Of a stretch of DNA of 64,000 bases, positions 1 to 10,567 are shown piece by piece; position 1 is the stretch's first letter; each line of letters opens with the position of its first letter. A program made the translations under genes and the position numbers. Under the pieces are notes generated by a model. That model was not told where the DNA came from. It was given only the letters and a program-made list of their open reading frames with translations, and did no database searches. Source of the stretch: Gigaspora rosea (lineage: Eukaryota > Glomeromycota > Glomeromycetes > Diversisporales > Gigasporaceae); contig QKWP01000004.1 of assembly GCA_003550325.1 (NCBI GenBank), positions 641,094 through 705,093 on the forward strand, written 5' to 3'.

Positions 1-1385
1 TTTTTTTTTTAGAGAACATTGTATTTCAAAAAAAGGTAAAAATGGGTAAAAGTTCTATCTAATATTTGAAATATAGCTTATATTACCAAACCAAAACTGC
101 TAACCAAAAAAATTTTTACTATAATGCTCAAATATAACCTCATATAGATTATTTGGGGTCCTGGTCAACGTATATTTCTCATAGGGGATAAGAGTGTCTA
201 TACTATACAGGGGTAGGTATTAAATTTATAGGGTGTTCAGGGGGTTTAAGAGGTCTGTTAATACAGTTGTCTGAGTCAACAGGTAGTTTGCCATCATGCC
301 TAGGATTATCTAAAAATTTGTATTTGTGAACAGGATAGCAAGAGTTTCAGTTCTCTGTTGTAGGTACTGGGTGTCTTGGTGAAAAAGGTGAAGCAATTGT
401 TGATTAAAGTTTTCAAGTTTTTGAACTTGTTGTTGAAGTTGTTCAATGGTCTGGTTCTGTTGGACAACTTGTTGTTGTAATGTTTCAAAAACTTCGATAG
501 TAACAATAGTTTGGTCATTTTGAGTAGGTTATAGAGATATAGTGTCTGGTTCTGGTTAGAATATTGGTGGTGGTGGAGGTACACATTCTGTACAGTAATG
601 TTTCGGGCGAAACCTAAATATTTCGCCAAATCCGAATCCGAAATAGGGTCGATATTGATTTCGCCGATTATACAAATTTCTGAAATTTCCGATAATTCCG
701 AAAATGTACGATAAAATCCGTAATTGCCCATAGTTTAGGCTCAATCCGATATTGTGTACATATTTAGTAATAAAAAAATCTTTGATTCTCCATTCTTTTT
801 TTTAAAGATATTAGAACCTGATTGATTATATATTCTTGCATCATTTGTTTTTTTTTTTTTTTTTGCTATTACGTGAACAAAATAAATTAATACTGGTTTA
901 TTACTTTTATTCAGTTTTTGCAAAAAAAAACGTTTTTTAGCTAGCAAAAGTAATAATAAACGTGTCTTTCCAATAGAAGCTTCCAACACATGAAATTGTA
1001 CAAGATTTCAATTTACAGAAAACTTGAAATTTTCTTAGTTATTGCTCAAAATGGCAGATCGCAGCTACTACATACAATCTTCTGATTGTTGTCTGATTGT
1101 GAAATTGTAAGTTGTTTTTGAGAATATAGGTGTTGTTATCATAAATTATAAAAATATTTTATTGGTTTTTTATTAAAAGAATCACTACAATCGCACAATC
1201 GAACGACAATCAATTAACTGTACATGTGAACTGCAATCTGCAAATTTGATCGCAAACCGCACTCATACAGTACATAATCGATTTCAAGTTAGTAATAAAT
1301 TTAGAAAATTTCTAACTATCATATGAATGCAAACGATTATGTAAAATGTGATTAGTATAAATAGAGATATATAAGTGAAAAGAAC

Positions 1386-1580
1386 AAGTAATAACAAGTT
1401 TAGCAAATCATAACCACCATAATAGTAAAGGCTATCATTAATCTTTGGATCTGGATCGCGAATTCTTCTAAAATCCAAACAGGTAATAACAAGTTAACAA
1501 ACCTTAACTACCAAAATAGTAAAGGTTATTATTAATTTTTGGATCTGGACCGCAAATTCTTCTAAAATCCAATCCTGATG
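1386..1580. repeat. Two-copy tandem repeat, unit about 95 bp, inside hAT-1
   Basis: Two adjacent copies share the blocks AATAGTAAAGG, TTGGATCTGGA and AATTCTTCTAAAATCCAA. It lies in the 5' non-coding part of the transposon, with no coding potential. Confidence 0.75.
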
Positions 1581-2331
1581 ATAAAGAAACCTGTTTGGAT
1601 AAGAGTGCGATTAAATATACATTTAAATTTTTACCTACATTTGAACAACATTTTCACCTCCTAAGCGTGCATGTTAATTTGCGAATAATAAAAGGCTCCA
1701 AGGTTCATTTTTTATTTAAACACAGTAATCAATTATTATTTTTGATTCAAAATTTCTACTATATAAAGAATTGATTTTATTACCTTTTTTAAGAGATGCA
1801 CAATCTAGTCAGAATTGCTTAACCCCATAACCCCACGGCATGATTTGTACAAACCAGAAAAACCCAAATATGATACTGTAGATAAATTAACTGTTACTAA
1901 AACTGAGATCTGAAATTAATAATATGAATAATAATAGATTTTAAAGATTTCAAGTTTGATTTCAGAAAAGGAATTTAGAGCATTTTCATAAATAAATTAG
2001 TATGAACATGTACGTACATGTGTTGCTTTTTTGTCTTGTTTTTAAAAACAAACAAATGCTAATGAATGATAAAAAAAATTTCAGGTTCAAGCAAAGAAAT
2101 TTTTAAAAAAATTTCATGTGAATGGCGACAATTTTTTTTAAAAAAATGATCAAAACCTGTGCTTTATGTACTGTATTGCATTCAATATATTATAACATTA
2201 TTACTGCATTAAGAAGTCTATCACGAAGGAATTAAATTTATAATGAACTAATTAAATATTGAATAAATATCTTTAAATATCGCAAGTTAACAATTCAGTT
2301 AAACGTGTTTTTTGAAATTCAAAATCACAAT

Positions 2332-5129
2332 ATGGCAGAAAACTCTAACACTTCTTCTTTTAATCCAATTGATACGTCTACACGAAAATCTAGTGGTAAA
2401 CCAAAGTCAATCGTATGGGAAACGCATATTAAACAAGGAAAAGAAATTTCTAAAGGCCATTGGAGTGCGACATGCAACTATTGTAATGAGTTTTGGTACA
2501 AAGGCTCCCCTGCTTCCCTTGAAGCTCATTTAGGTAACTCATGTAATAAAGCCCCACCAGATGTTCGTAGCTTATTTTTAAGTCGATTAGCAACAAAAGA
2601 ACTTGATGCATCAACATCAAAAAAACGAAAACTTAATGTTCAGTCACAACTTTCTGACTTCGTTGAAAGTACCAAGTTAACACCAGATCGTATTAAAGAC
2701 ATAAATAGAGCATTAGTAAAGGCATTTATTGTTTGTGGTGTCCCCTTTCATATTATTGAGAATCCATTTTTTGTAGAGTTATTAAAAACTTTACGTCCAG
2801 CATATGAGCCACCATCTAAAGATGTTCTTTCTGGTCGCTATTTGGCACAAGAAACAGCATTTGTTAATCAGGCAATGATTAAACAATTGAATAGTTCAAA
2901 AAATATGACTTTCGGTAAATTATTTATTTTAGTTACACTAAATAAAACAGACCGATCTTATGCATTCATTAATAAGATCACATACAGGTTTTATTTAGCA
3001 TTACTAATTTTTTATTTTATTATTTAGCATGTGATGGCTGGAGTAATCCTTCTAACGAGTCAATTTGGAACTTTGTAATCTATACACCAGACCGCTGTCA
3101 ATATTTGTGGAGTCTTCAAAACCTGTCAAATGAAAGACATACACAAGAATTTTTGGCAGAAGAGATTACTAATATTTTAGAAAAAATTGGTCCGGAAAAA
3201 TTCTCAGCTATTGTAACAGATTCGGGTGCTAATATTAGGGCCGCACGTCGTATTATTACAGAAGAATATCCAAACATTTTAAATATCCGATGTATCTCTC
3301 ATGCTATAAACCTTATTTCGAAAGATATTAGCAAAACATCATTCGCGGATCGCATGCTTAAACGTTGCAAAACTTTGATTAGTTATTTTAAAAGAAACCA
3401 TCTTGCAGGTAATTAAAAAGATTATTTGAAAGTGTGCTACCGGTATTCTAAGGTCTCTAGATCAAAATCAAAAAAAAACTTTATTTATTAATATAATTAT
3501 AGGAAGTACTCTTAAAACTTTAGCTGAAGAAAATCTAATCGAAGGCGGTGGTCTTAAACAATGGGTAGATACTCGTTGGCATACTATGTACGATTGTGTA
3601 TTCTCTGTTATAAGGCATAAAGTACCATTAGAAATAGTTAAGTTGAAATTTGTTATTTATCATAAATTGACCTTAATATAATAAATTTCTGAACATGATA
3701 ACTGTAAATTCTGTTCATGGTTATTGATTAATCGTGAAGATTCTTCACGATTGTTTTAACATAATAATAAAGTTGTACATGATAATTTATTTATTTTTTT
3801 TAATTAATTTATAGATTCGTAATAATAATCCAGATATTGTAAATACCTCAGTACAAGCAATCTTACGCACGAGAGCATTTTTTGATGATTTAAATGCTTT
3901 GGCATTTGTGCTTTATCCTATTAAAATTGCTATATCAACTCTTGAATCGCGAGATTGTTCATTAGCTGATTGTTTTATTGGTCTAGTTCGTTTGGGGCGG
4001 CAATTAGGAGACTTCCAGAAAATGATTATCGTAATTTTCGCCAACAAGCAATTGCGATATATAATAGAAGGTTCGCTGAATTTGATGATGATGCATATAT
4101 TTTATGCTTTTTTTTACATCCTGAATACACTGGTAAGCAGTTGTTATTTTGTTTACTGGTAAAATTTAAAAAATTCATCATTGAATGGCACGATTCGAAT
4201 GCTACTCAAACTGCCATTCGAACTGCCATTCAATACTATCACATGATTTCACCGACATGCATGTCCGCGAAGTCATGATAGTGTTGAATAAATGGCAGTT
4301 TGAGTGGCATTCGAATTGTGCCATTCAATGGCGAATTTTTTAAATTTTACCAGTGGTTGTAATTTAATCTATTTTTATTTATTGATGAATTTTTATTAAT
4401 TTAGATGTAGTGTGGGCACGAGGAACATTTCGACGCATTCTTCTTGCAGCAGATAACTTCTATGAAAAAATGGGTAAAAAACATAAAGAAAGAAAAATGT
4501 TAATGTCACAAATGAGAAGTTATCGATACCGTACTGAGCCGTTTGATGTGCCTTTCGAAAATAATGAATCTCCTACGATGTGGTGGACTTCTCTTGAAGA
4601 CAACTTTTTAAAAAATGAGGATCATATTTGCCAATTAGCTAATAAACTGTTCTCTGTAACACCACATGCAGCTGGATGCGAAAGGATTTGGTCAACATTA
4701 GGGTGGTATTATGGCAAACGTCGTACACGGCTTTCTTTGAGTAAAATTGAAAATATGCAGAAGCTTTCTGCTTTTTATTTTGCAAATTCAAAAAAAGAAC
4801 TACCGTATTTTTCCGTTAATAATGGTGCTGAAGATTTATATGAAGCATTATCTAATATAAATCTTAGCGATGATGATGACTACGACGAAGAACAACCCAC
4901 CAGTGAAGTACAAGATGTGGAGTTTCCGGAAGAAGAAGCACTTAACATTGAGGAATTGTTGAATCTTGATGCGGCTGATTTTACAAATGACTTAGGTGAA
5001 ATAGTTTTTAATACCAACTTCGAATCTTCTGAAGAGGAACATGGTAATGTTCAAATTAATGATGCCGAGAGCAATGTTGATGAGGAAAATTGGGATCCTG
5101 AAAAGGAAGTTGATACAATGTTAGATTAA
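2332..5129 (+). pseudogene. hAT transposase, five exons, one frameshift
   Basis: Predicted exons are 2332-2914, 3028-3408, 3503-3636, 3815-4132 and 4405-5129, all joined at GT/AG with matching phase. I place the start at the ATG at 2332; no in-frame ATG lies upstream. Order of domains: a BED-type finger (CNYC then H...C, residues about 45-70); the RNase H-like core beginning CDGWS at the exon 1/2 junction; the ISHAINLISKD block in exon 2; TRWHTMYD in exon 3; and the C-terminal dimerisation block (HAAGCERIWSTLGW) in exon 5. An acidic tail follows. A single missing base in the G-run at 3994-3997 shifts the frame in exon 4; text on both sides is otherwise conserved. Without that break it would be about 713 residues, normal for the family. 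It may be a very recent break or a sequencing error. Confidence 0.88.
4155..4354. mobile_element. MITE in intron 4 of the hAT-1 transposase
   Basis: A 200-bp near-palindrome whose ends read ACTGGTAAAATTT and its complement, with about 60 bp of paired arm. Its centre (ATGATTTCAC...CATGTCCG...GAAGTCATG) recurs at 59205-59284 in the intron of the second hAT transposase, so the same family hit two hAT introns. Confidence 0.75.
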
Positions 5130-6399
5130 TCGATATACAATATGTATAAATCAATCAACGTAGTTCAATAAATACAAATTTTTCTGATTCTTTGATTCAA
5201 AATTAAAAAAAAAAAAAAAAAAGATTCAGAAAATTACTATAATCCATGAAATTTCTAAAATGAAAGTTGTTTAAAGCGTCTCACGCATCTTTAGCTAACC
5301 AACTATAAAATTTTGAGGGTCGTCCGAACAAATACATAAAAAAAAAAAGGTATCATATCACAGTTCTTGAAAGACCAAATAAGGATTGGTCTTTAACCAA
5401 CCCACGATTATTCAATTTCTAGTCTTGAGACTGGTCTGTACCGGTTTTTTGATTTCAACATAATAGATTCAATAAAATTGAATAAAATAAATATTGCATA
5501 TAAATACTACGTATATCTCCAGTTGAATACAGAACACGATACTCTTTGCTGAAAAATTTTAGAAGGCTTATCAATTCGAAGAATTGTAAACACGTGCTGA
5601 CCGAATTCTATAAATCGGGTTCTCAATTGCTTATAATAACTGTAATTAGATTTATTTAACATCAAAAAAACACATTTTACTTTTTGATGGTAAATCAAAT
5701 AATTATATTGCTGTCTGATGTATCGGGCATTTACAGTATAAAGACTTCAGATGTATAAATTTTTCGTTCAACTTCACAAAGTCTTCAAGTTTTTACACTC
5801 TCTAAAGCATAAAAGATATTATTTCAGGACATAATCTAGTATTCAGTTCTCAAATTGCCCGGGTACATCATATTTATTTATATCGGATTTATATCGGAAA
5901 TATCGGAAATATAGGATCTTATCGGATTTATATCGGATTTTCGTCTCAAATTCGGAATTTGGATTTCTTATTTCGGATCACCATGTTAAATCCGAAATGT
6001 TACGGAATTAAAAAACAATATCGCCCGAAACATTACTGTACAGTATCCATCATGTTTATCGAGTTCTTTCTGGTGCTTAACATGAAGACATTCCTTGCAG
6101 AGGTCAATAGGTGTGTCTGAGAAGTTCCTTCTAAGGTTAGCAAGAGCAGTTTTTTTTACAGAATTCGGGATGGCTAGTGTCAAAGGAAACTGCAAGAGTC
6201 TGCTGTAATTGAAATTCTTCATTCTCTTCTAATATACCATGTTCAGCACGAAGTACTACAATAATTGCATTTCTTCCTGACTCCAAGGTTGATTAATGCG
6301 ATTAGTCATTAAAGGTTCTAAAGCTTCAGTTATGCTTTGGTCTAATTCTTGTAAGGAAATCTTTGCAAGTCAGAAGATACGAGTCTGGTTCATTTCATA

Positions 6400-7332
6400 C
6401 TAAGATCCAGCATTTCTGTTGGATTCAGTGTAATGTCTAATTCTGGTCCACAAGTTATAATTTGAATTGTAGAGAACATCCTGTCCTGCTTTATAAGCAT
6501 AGAGGTGTTCAAGACCACAAAACCAAAAGGCTTGTTCTAGGCTTTCTAAGTTATGCATTTTATTGGTAGGTCTGGCTTCTTTACAGATTTTACATTGGAC
6601 GAGGGTTCCACGTCCTTCTCCATGACTATAATAATATATATGTTGAGGGTCATCAGGAGGGAGCTCATAATAGTAGTCAGAGACACATCCTCGGCAAACA
6701 AACTGATTGTTAAAAACTTGTAGGTCTTCTGGTCTATTTGGTTTTTTGAAGTAACAGCAGTGATGGGTACGCCTTGTACTAAAGTTATACATTCGACGGG
6801 CTTCAATATCATCCGGATTACATCCACATTGGCAAATTCGGTTCTGTTCCTTAAGGGCTCCAAAAGAACAGTCAACGGCAATATATCCAGTTGTTCTACA
6901 AGTATGACTAATATTTTCAGGACAGTTTTGGTACAAATGGTCATTACCATCGCAGGTACGGCAAGTGGTTCGTTTTTGTACTTGTTGTAGGCAGTGGACA
7001 ACAATATGTCCATCCTGTCGACAACAATTACAACGGTTGGTAAGGCAATTGGCAAAGAGATGTTCAGGTGAGCCACAATTACCACATATACGAGGGTTAG
7101 GAGGGACACGCTTCCTGTGTCTAGGTTGGTGAATAATCCATGGGTTAGTATTATCATCAGAGGTAGAGGTAATATCTGGTTCTTGTGTGGTAATAAAAGC
7201 ATAAGCTTCTTGAGGAACTAAATATTCTTGTTCATAAGTGTCTAATTTAGCAGGGTCTGTAACAGTAGGTTGTGAGGGTAATGGTTGGTTGCTTTCATAG
7301 GAGGTAGGGATGGTATGTTTCTTGTTTTCCAT
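6400..7332 (-). CDS. Post-protease ORF with an array of CCHC zinc knuckles
   Basis: This 310-codon ORF lies where reverse transcriptase is normally found. Residues about 80-150 hold consecutive knuckles: CGNCGSPEHLFANC, CNCCRQDGHIVVHC and CRTCDGNDHLYQNC, then a degenerate fourth (TCRTTGYIAVDC, with Tyr in the His position). Further Cys/His clusters follow: CQCGC, HHCC, CRGC, and CKIC followed by CGLEH. They look like additional zinc-binding folds. There is no polymerase YxDD box or integrase motif. It would plausibly bind nucleic acid; beyond that I cannot assign a function. It starts with an ATG overlapping the protease frame (-1). It could be a captured host ORF or a lineage-specific retroelement gene. 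Confidence 0.6.
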   Translation of the reverse strand: MENKKHTIPTSYESNQPLPSQPTVTDPAKLDTYEQEYLVPQEAYAFITTQEPDITSTSDDNTNPWIIHQPRHRKRVPPNPRICGNCGSPEHLFANCLTNRCNCCRQDGHIVVHCLQQVQKRTTCRTCDGNDHLYQNCPENISHTCRTTGYIAVDCSFGALKEQNRICQCGCNPDDIEARRMYNFSTRRTHHCCYFKKPNRPEDLQVFNNQFVCRGCVSDYYYELPPDDPQHIYYYSHGEGRGTLVQCKICKEARPTNKMHNLESLEQAFWFCGLEHLYAYKAGQDVLYNSNYNLWTRIRHYTESNRNAGS

Positions 7333-7766
7333 TTAAAAGAGCAGCATCCATTTTTCCAATTGTAACTGGCTTCAACTTTCTTTGACCAGTCATTTCCGAG
7401 CAATAATGAGTAAGAGGTGGCAGGGACTACTTCAACGGTAATAGGAACAATAGCACTATCTATTTCTATAGGTAAGTCTCGAATAATTCCCAAAGGACAA
7501 GAAGGGGTTCCAGTAGCAGGTATGATAAGGCTAAGAGAGGCTTGTTCTATTTTTAATCCTAGATCTTGGACTAGTTGGTGTGCGATCATGCTGATAGAGG
7601 CTCCACTGTCAATAATAGCTTTTTGTGGTTTCTGGTTAATTTTAACATTACATTTGACAGGTATAGTATAAGCAGATGTCTGGATCAAATTAGCAGTTTT
7701 AGCTTCTTCGTACAAGTAAGAAGATAGAGCAGTACGAATAGAGGGTTGTCTAGAAATGTTTCCCAT
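7242..7766 (-). CDS. Retropepsin-like aspartic protease domain
   Basis: The frame starts MGNISRQ and carries the catalytic motif AIIDSGAS at about residues 52-59, preceded by the strand VKCNVKINQK. Further on are SLLLGNDWSKK (residues 125-135, the usual second conserved block of retropepsins) and an ILG/LLG-type core. The role would be to cleave the element's polyprotein. It overlaps the end of the Gag/knuckle frame by about 80 bases and lies in the -1 frame. Its own end overlaps the next ORF, again in -1. The domain itself is uninterrupted, at 174 codons including tail. No promoter of its own is visible, so expression would need frameshifting or fusion. Confidence 0.85.
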   Translation of the reverse strand: MGNISRQPSIRTALSSYLYEEAKTANLIQTSAYTIPVKCNVKINQKPQKAIIDSGASISMIAHQLVQDLGLKIEQASLSLIIPATGTPSCPLGIIRDLPIEIDSAIVPITVEVVPATSYSLLLGNDWSKKVEASYNWKNGCCSFKWKTRNIPSLPPMKATNHYPHNLLLQTLLN

Positions 7767-9498
7767 TTTTGTGAGTTAAGTAGTTGGTTGGTAGTAGTAG
7801 CAATAGAAGGAGTTCTATCAAGATAATTAACATTTCTGTAGTATGGTGAGGGAGTTCGGTTGCTAGATCTCCAAGAAAAAGACCGGTCTAGACTTCTAGA
7901 GCAGTAGTCATCTCGATTATTACGATTATCTCTATTTTTAGAGCGGCTTCGGTCTCTATTATCTTGACTTCTAGATCTGTTTCTATAAGAGTCATGTCGA
8001 TAGTTGTTGTTGTTGGACTGTCTGTTTCTTTCTCGTTCATTACTTTGATTCTTCTTTTTGAAACAACAATGTGCAATAAAATGTCCGGTTCGACCACAAT
8101 AATGGCAGGTAGGAGGTTGTTTAATTGGATTGGCTTGTCTAGGGGAATCAGCATAGTTCACAGATAGGTTAGCAGGTGGTTGCTTCTGAGCAAGGTTAAT
8201 ACTAAGTTGAGCGATTTGTTCAGTTGGTTGTTTAATAGCTTGGTCTGTATCTGTATTAGGGGTTGTCATAAGTTTTCCAGTTTTCAATTTACGAGCAGTT
8301 TTTATTGTAGCATCAAGATCAGCAAGTTTGAAGGCTTGTACATTTATAGCAAACTCAAAACGAAGGCCTTGGATAAAGAGTTGGATTACAAAGTCATCAG
8401 GGAAGGCATCGTCAGGGTCAACACGTCGCTTCAGTTTTCTAAACCGGTTAATATCCCTTAGATTGTAACACAGGCAAATTTGCCTGCGTATTTTAAAATT
8501 TTTAATAAAATTTTAAATATTGATTTTAGCCATATCTTTTCTAAGTAAAAAATATTCTTTGAGCTTTGTTTTAGTAACTTTGTTATAAATTTTTTTTAAA
8601 ATCATTAGAAAACTTTAATATAATAAATGTTTAAAGTTCTTGTATTAGCATTTTTACTATTAAAATTTTTCTTTAGATTTTTTCAAATTTTATATGTTCC
8701 CGTCTATAAAAAAAATCTTTACTTCTAATACAAGTCTTAATTTTTACAAGTAAATCATTAAAGTTGCAATAATGAAAGTTGTCATCCTTTATATAAACTA
8801 CAATATTGTCTTAAGAACTATAGTTCTAAAACTAAAACTAAATAAGATCGCAGAAAAATTGTAATAAAATTTTTTAAAAAAATTTTTTCTTAAAATTATC
8901 TATTTTCAGCTTATATGTAACTATAATTTATTTTCTTATAATATAAAAACTAATTTTGCAAAAAAGTAATCCTTATTTTCAAATATAATTGTACAAAGTT
9001 TTATTTAATTATTTTAGTATTTTAAAAAAGTAAATCAGAGCTAAAAAAGTGCAAAAACGCAGGCAAATTTGCCTGTGTTCTACTACAATCTAAGGGATAG
9101 TCATCAACTGAGTTGGCACCTTGTTTGATATCAAAAAGTTGCTTTTGCCACATAACTTTTTGTTTTGGGGTTACGAATCGGTCTAGAAACAGATGTTTAA
9201 AACTAGTATCTGTATTGTCCTTATCGCTAAAAGCAGTAGGTTTAGTTGCAAGAGAAGAAAACCAGTCTAGAGCAATTCCTTTCAAGTATACAGGAACAAG
9301 TTCTAATTTCCGGGCAGCATTCCATCGATTGGCAACAGCAGCACGCTTAAACTCGGAATACCATTCGAGTAGGTCTTGGGTTCCATCTCCATTAAAGAAA
9401 TTGACAGGTAGAACGTTCTTTTCAACTCCTCCATGTACAAATGCAGCAGCTAAAGTAGTAATAGCAGTAGCAGTGTCGGCGATAGCTTGTTTAGCCAT
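7685..9498 (-). pseudogene. Gag (capsid-like plus zinc knuckle), interrupted by a MITE
   Basis: The part from 9498 to 9098 starts MAKQAIAD and carries a retrotransposon Gag signature: residues FFNGDGTQDLLEW, then LKGIALDWFSSL, then a block ending in SVDDY. A 644-bp MITE then interrupts the frame. The text resumes at about 8448 (NRFRKLKRR...) and continues to a CCHC zinc knuckle, CHYCGRTGHFIAHC, near 8100. An Arg/Ser/Asn/Asp-rich stretch with RSRS motifs follows at about 8020-7850. Gag would package the element's RNA, with the knuckle binding nucleic acid. Removing the MITE and one TA leaves the frame one base out, so gag carries another small indel at this spot. The protease lies in the -1 frame and overlaps its end. 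Confidence 0.75.
8454..9097. mobile_element. TA-flanked MITE (mariner-like), copy 1
   Basis: It is bounded by TA at 8452-8453 and 9098-9099. Inverted ends begin TCCCTTAGATTGTA. Just inside each end is the palindrome CGCAGGCAAATTTGCCTG(C/T)G. There is no ORF. It interrupts gag. A related copy lies at 44266-44934 in opposite orientation; both share the internal string TTTTATATGTTCCCG. The TA duplication fits Tc1/mariner, but the superfamily is inferred from the TA only. Confidence 0.85.
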
Positions 9499-10059
9499 AA
9501 TAGGAGGTGGGTTGTTTACAGGTGAAGTTAAAAGGGGTTCTTGGGTTTCTTCACTAGTTTCTTCAGTAGTGTCTGGTAGAAGTCTATCTAAATTAAAAGT
9601 AGAGGTAGTTTCAAAGAAATTTTCAAGGTCTACTTCAGCTCATTAGGTATTACAGTTGTAGGACTTGCAAGTAGGCTAGTATGTTGGAATGAAGGGGTAT
9701 GAGAACTAGTAACACTATTGTCTTCACTAAAAGGGGATAGGTTAAAACCAAGAGGAGTAGTTGAACGTGTTTCAGGAAGGGTAAGAAGAGGTACAGTATT
9801 AAAAGTATTGTTAGATCCTTCAACAATAGAATATCCTAAGTCTGGATATTGAGGATTATAGGTTTTAGTATCAGCGTCTAAATATGGGTCAAAAGGGGTA
9901 TAGTCTACAAAATCAAGAGGAGGTAAAGTAGTTCGATGGATAAAACATTAGAGAATAGCAAGAGCAATTTCTCTTGGTTGTCAAGTTCTATTTGATATCG
10001 GCAGCTAAAAATAATATCTCAAATACAAGCACGGAAAGTAGAAGAGTCTCTAATAGCAG

Positions 10060-10317
10060 TCAGGCGAAAAAAGTTTCCAGTAGTTTGAGAGGTATAGGAA
10101 TCAGCAGAGTAGGTACCAGAATACCAATGCCAAAATCTACCAAAAGGTGTTCAGGCAAAAACACGTCCACTAGTTCGAGGGGAGGATAACACTCTTGACA
10201 AGAAAGTTCAGGAGCACGTAGTTGGAGAGTGTGGAACGGAAGAGCAGAGTTTTGATGATGTTCTACTAGGTGGTTTCTAATATATCGATTATATAATAAA
10301 TTAATATCAGTAGTCAT
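10060..10317 (-). pseudogene. First ORF of the retroelement (N-terminal Gag region)
   Basis: This 85-codon frame starts MTTDIN about 230 bases downstream of the primer-binding site, so it is the first ORF of the element. It contains no domain I recognise. The frame then shifts, and similar Pro/Ser/Thr-rich coding text can be followed in other frames down to about 9500, including the stretch read on the minus strand between about 9640 and 9940. I read this as a decayed N-terminal Gag extension, possibly a separate small ORF. No function can be assigned from sequence alone. Confidence 0.5.
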
Positions 10318-10549
10318 ATGCCTTATGACTCCTGACTAAATCTCAAAATAATTAATTGTTAGTAATATCTTGTTAGTAAGTTTAGTTAAATAGATAGAAT
10401 TCTTGGGCAAAGAGTCTTCCAGGATGAACAGCAGCAGCAACTAGGTTTTATAGAGTCCGTGGGCAAAGAGACTCTAGGACGAACAGCAGCAGCTAGAGTT
10501 GTAGAAGTTTTCAAATATCTTCAATAATATCCAAATGTTTTAAATGTTT

Positions 10550-10565
10550 CCGCCAGAAGGCACCA
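10550..10565 (-). other. Primer-binding site
   Basis: On the minus strand TGGTGCCTTCTGGCGG lies two bases after the LTR end. It begins with TGG, the complement of the CCA tail of a tRNA, as reverse-transcriptase primer sites do. I cannot assign the tRNA species. Confidence 0.6.
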
Positions 10566-10567
10566 AA

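Larger units (their letters stand above)
596..6035 (+). mobile_element. hAT-1: 5440-bp hAT transposon nested in the retroelement
   Basis: The inverted ends read TAATGTTTCGGGCGA (596-610) and its reverse complement (6021-6035). They start TAATG, fitting the hAT end rule YARNG. Both sides carry the same 8-bp duplication, CTGTACAG (588-595 and 6036-6043). Subterminal regions are full of TCCGAAA and ATCGGA-type motifs (600-720 and 5880-6010), likely transposase-binding repeats. A spliced transposase gene lies inside. The rest (610-2330 and 5130-6020) is non-coding apart from a tandem repeat at 1386-1580. Confidence 0.92.
306..6222 (-). pseudogene. Zinc-finger/coiled-coil distal ORF of the retroelement, split by hAT-1
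   Basis: The part from 6222 to 6044 reads MKNFNYSR... and ends in a CxxC pair (CKEC) with nearby His residues. The hAT element occupies 596-6035. On the far side, 587-540 begins with a second Cys pair and a run of prolines. Bases 530-310 then read as a Gln/Glu/Leu-rich heptad-like stretch (QLQQQVQKLENFNQQLL), which should form a coiled coil. Taking out the hAT and one TSD copy makes the two Cys pairs contiguous, as in a small treble-clef finger. A stop near 540 and others around 6260-6400 show decay. Function unknown. Confidence 0.5.

Noticed and set aside
7740..7790. Canonical retroviral slippery heptamer GGGAAAC at the knuckle/protease overlap
   Set aside because: The string is present but in the wrong register for the upstream frame, so the standard -1 slip model does not apply; kept only as a frame-overlap observation.
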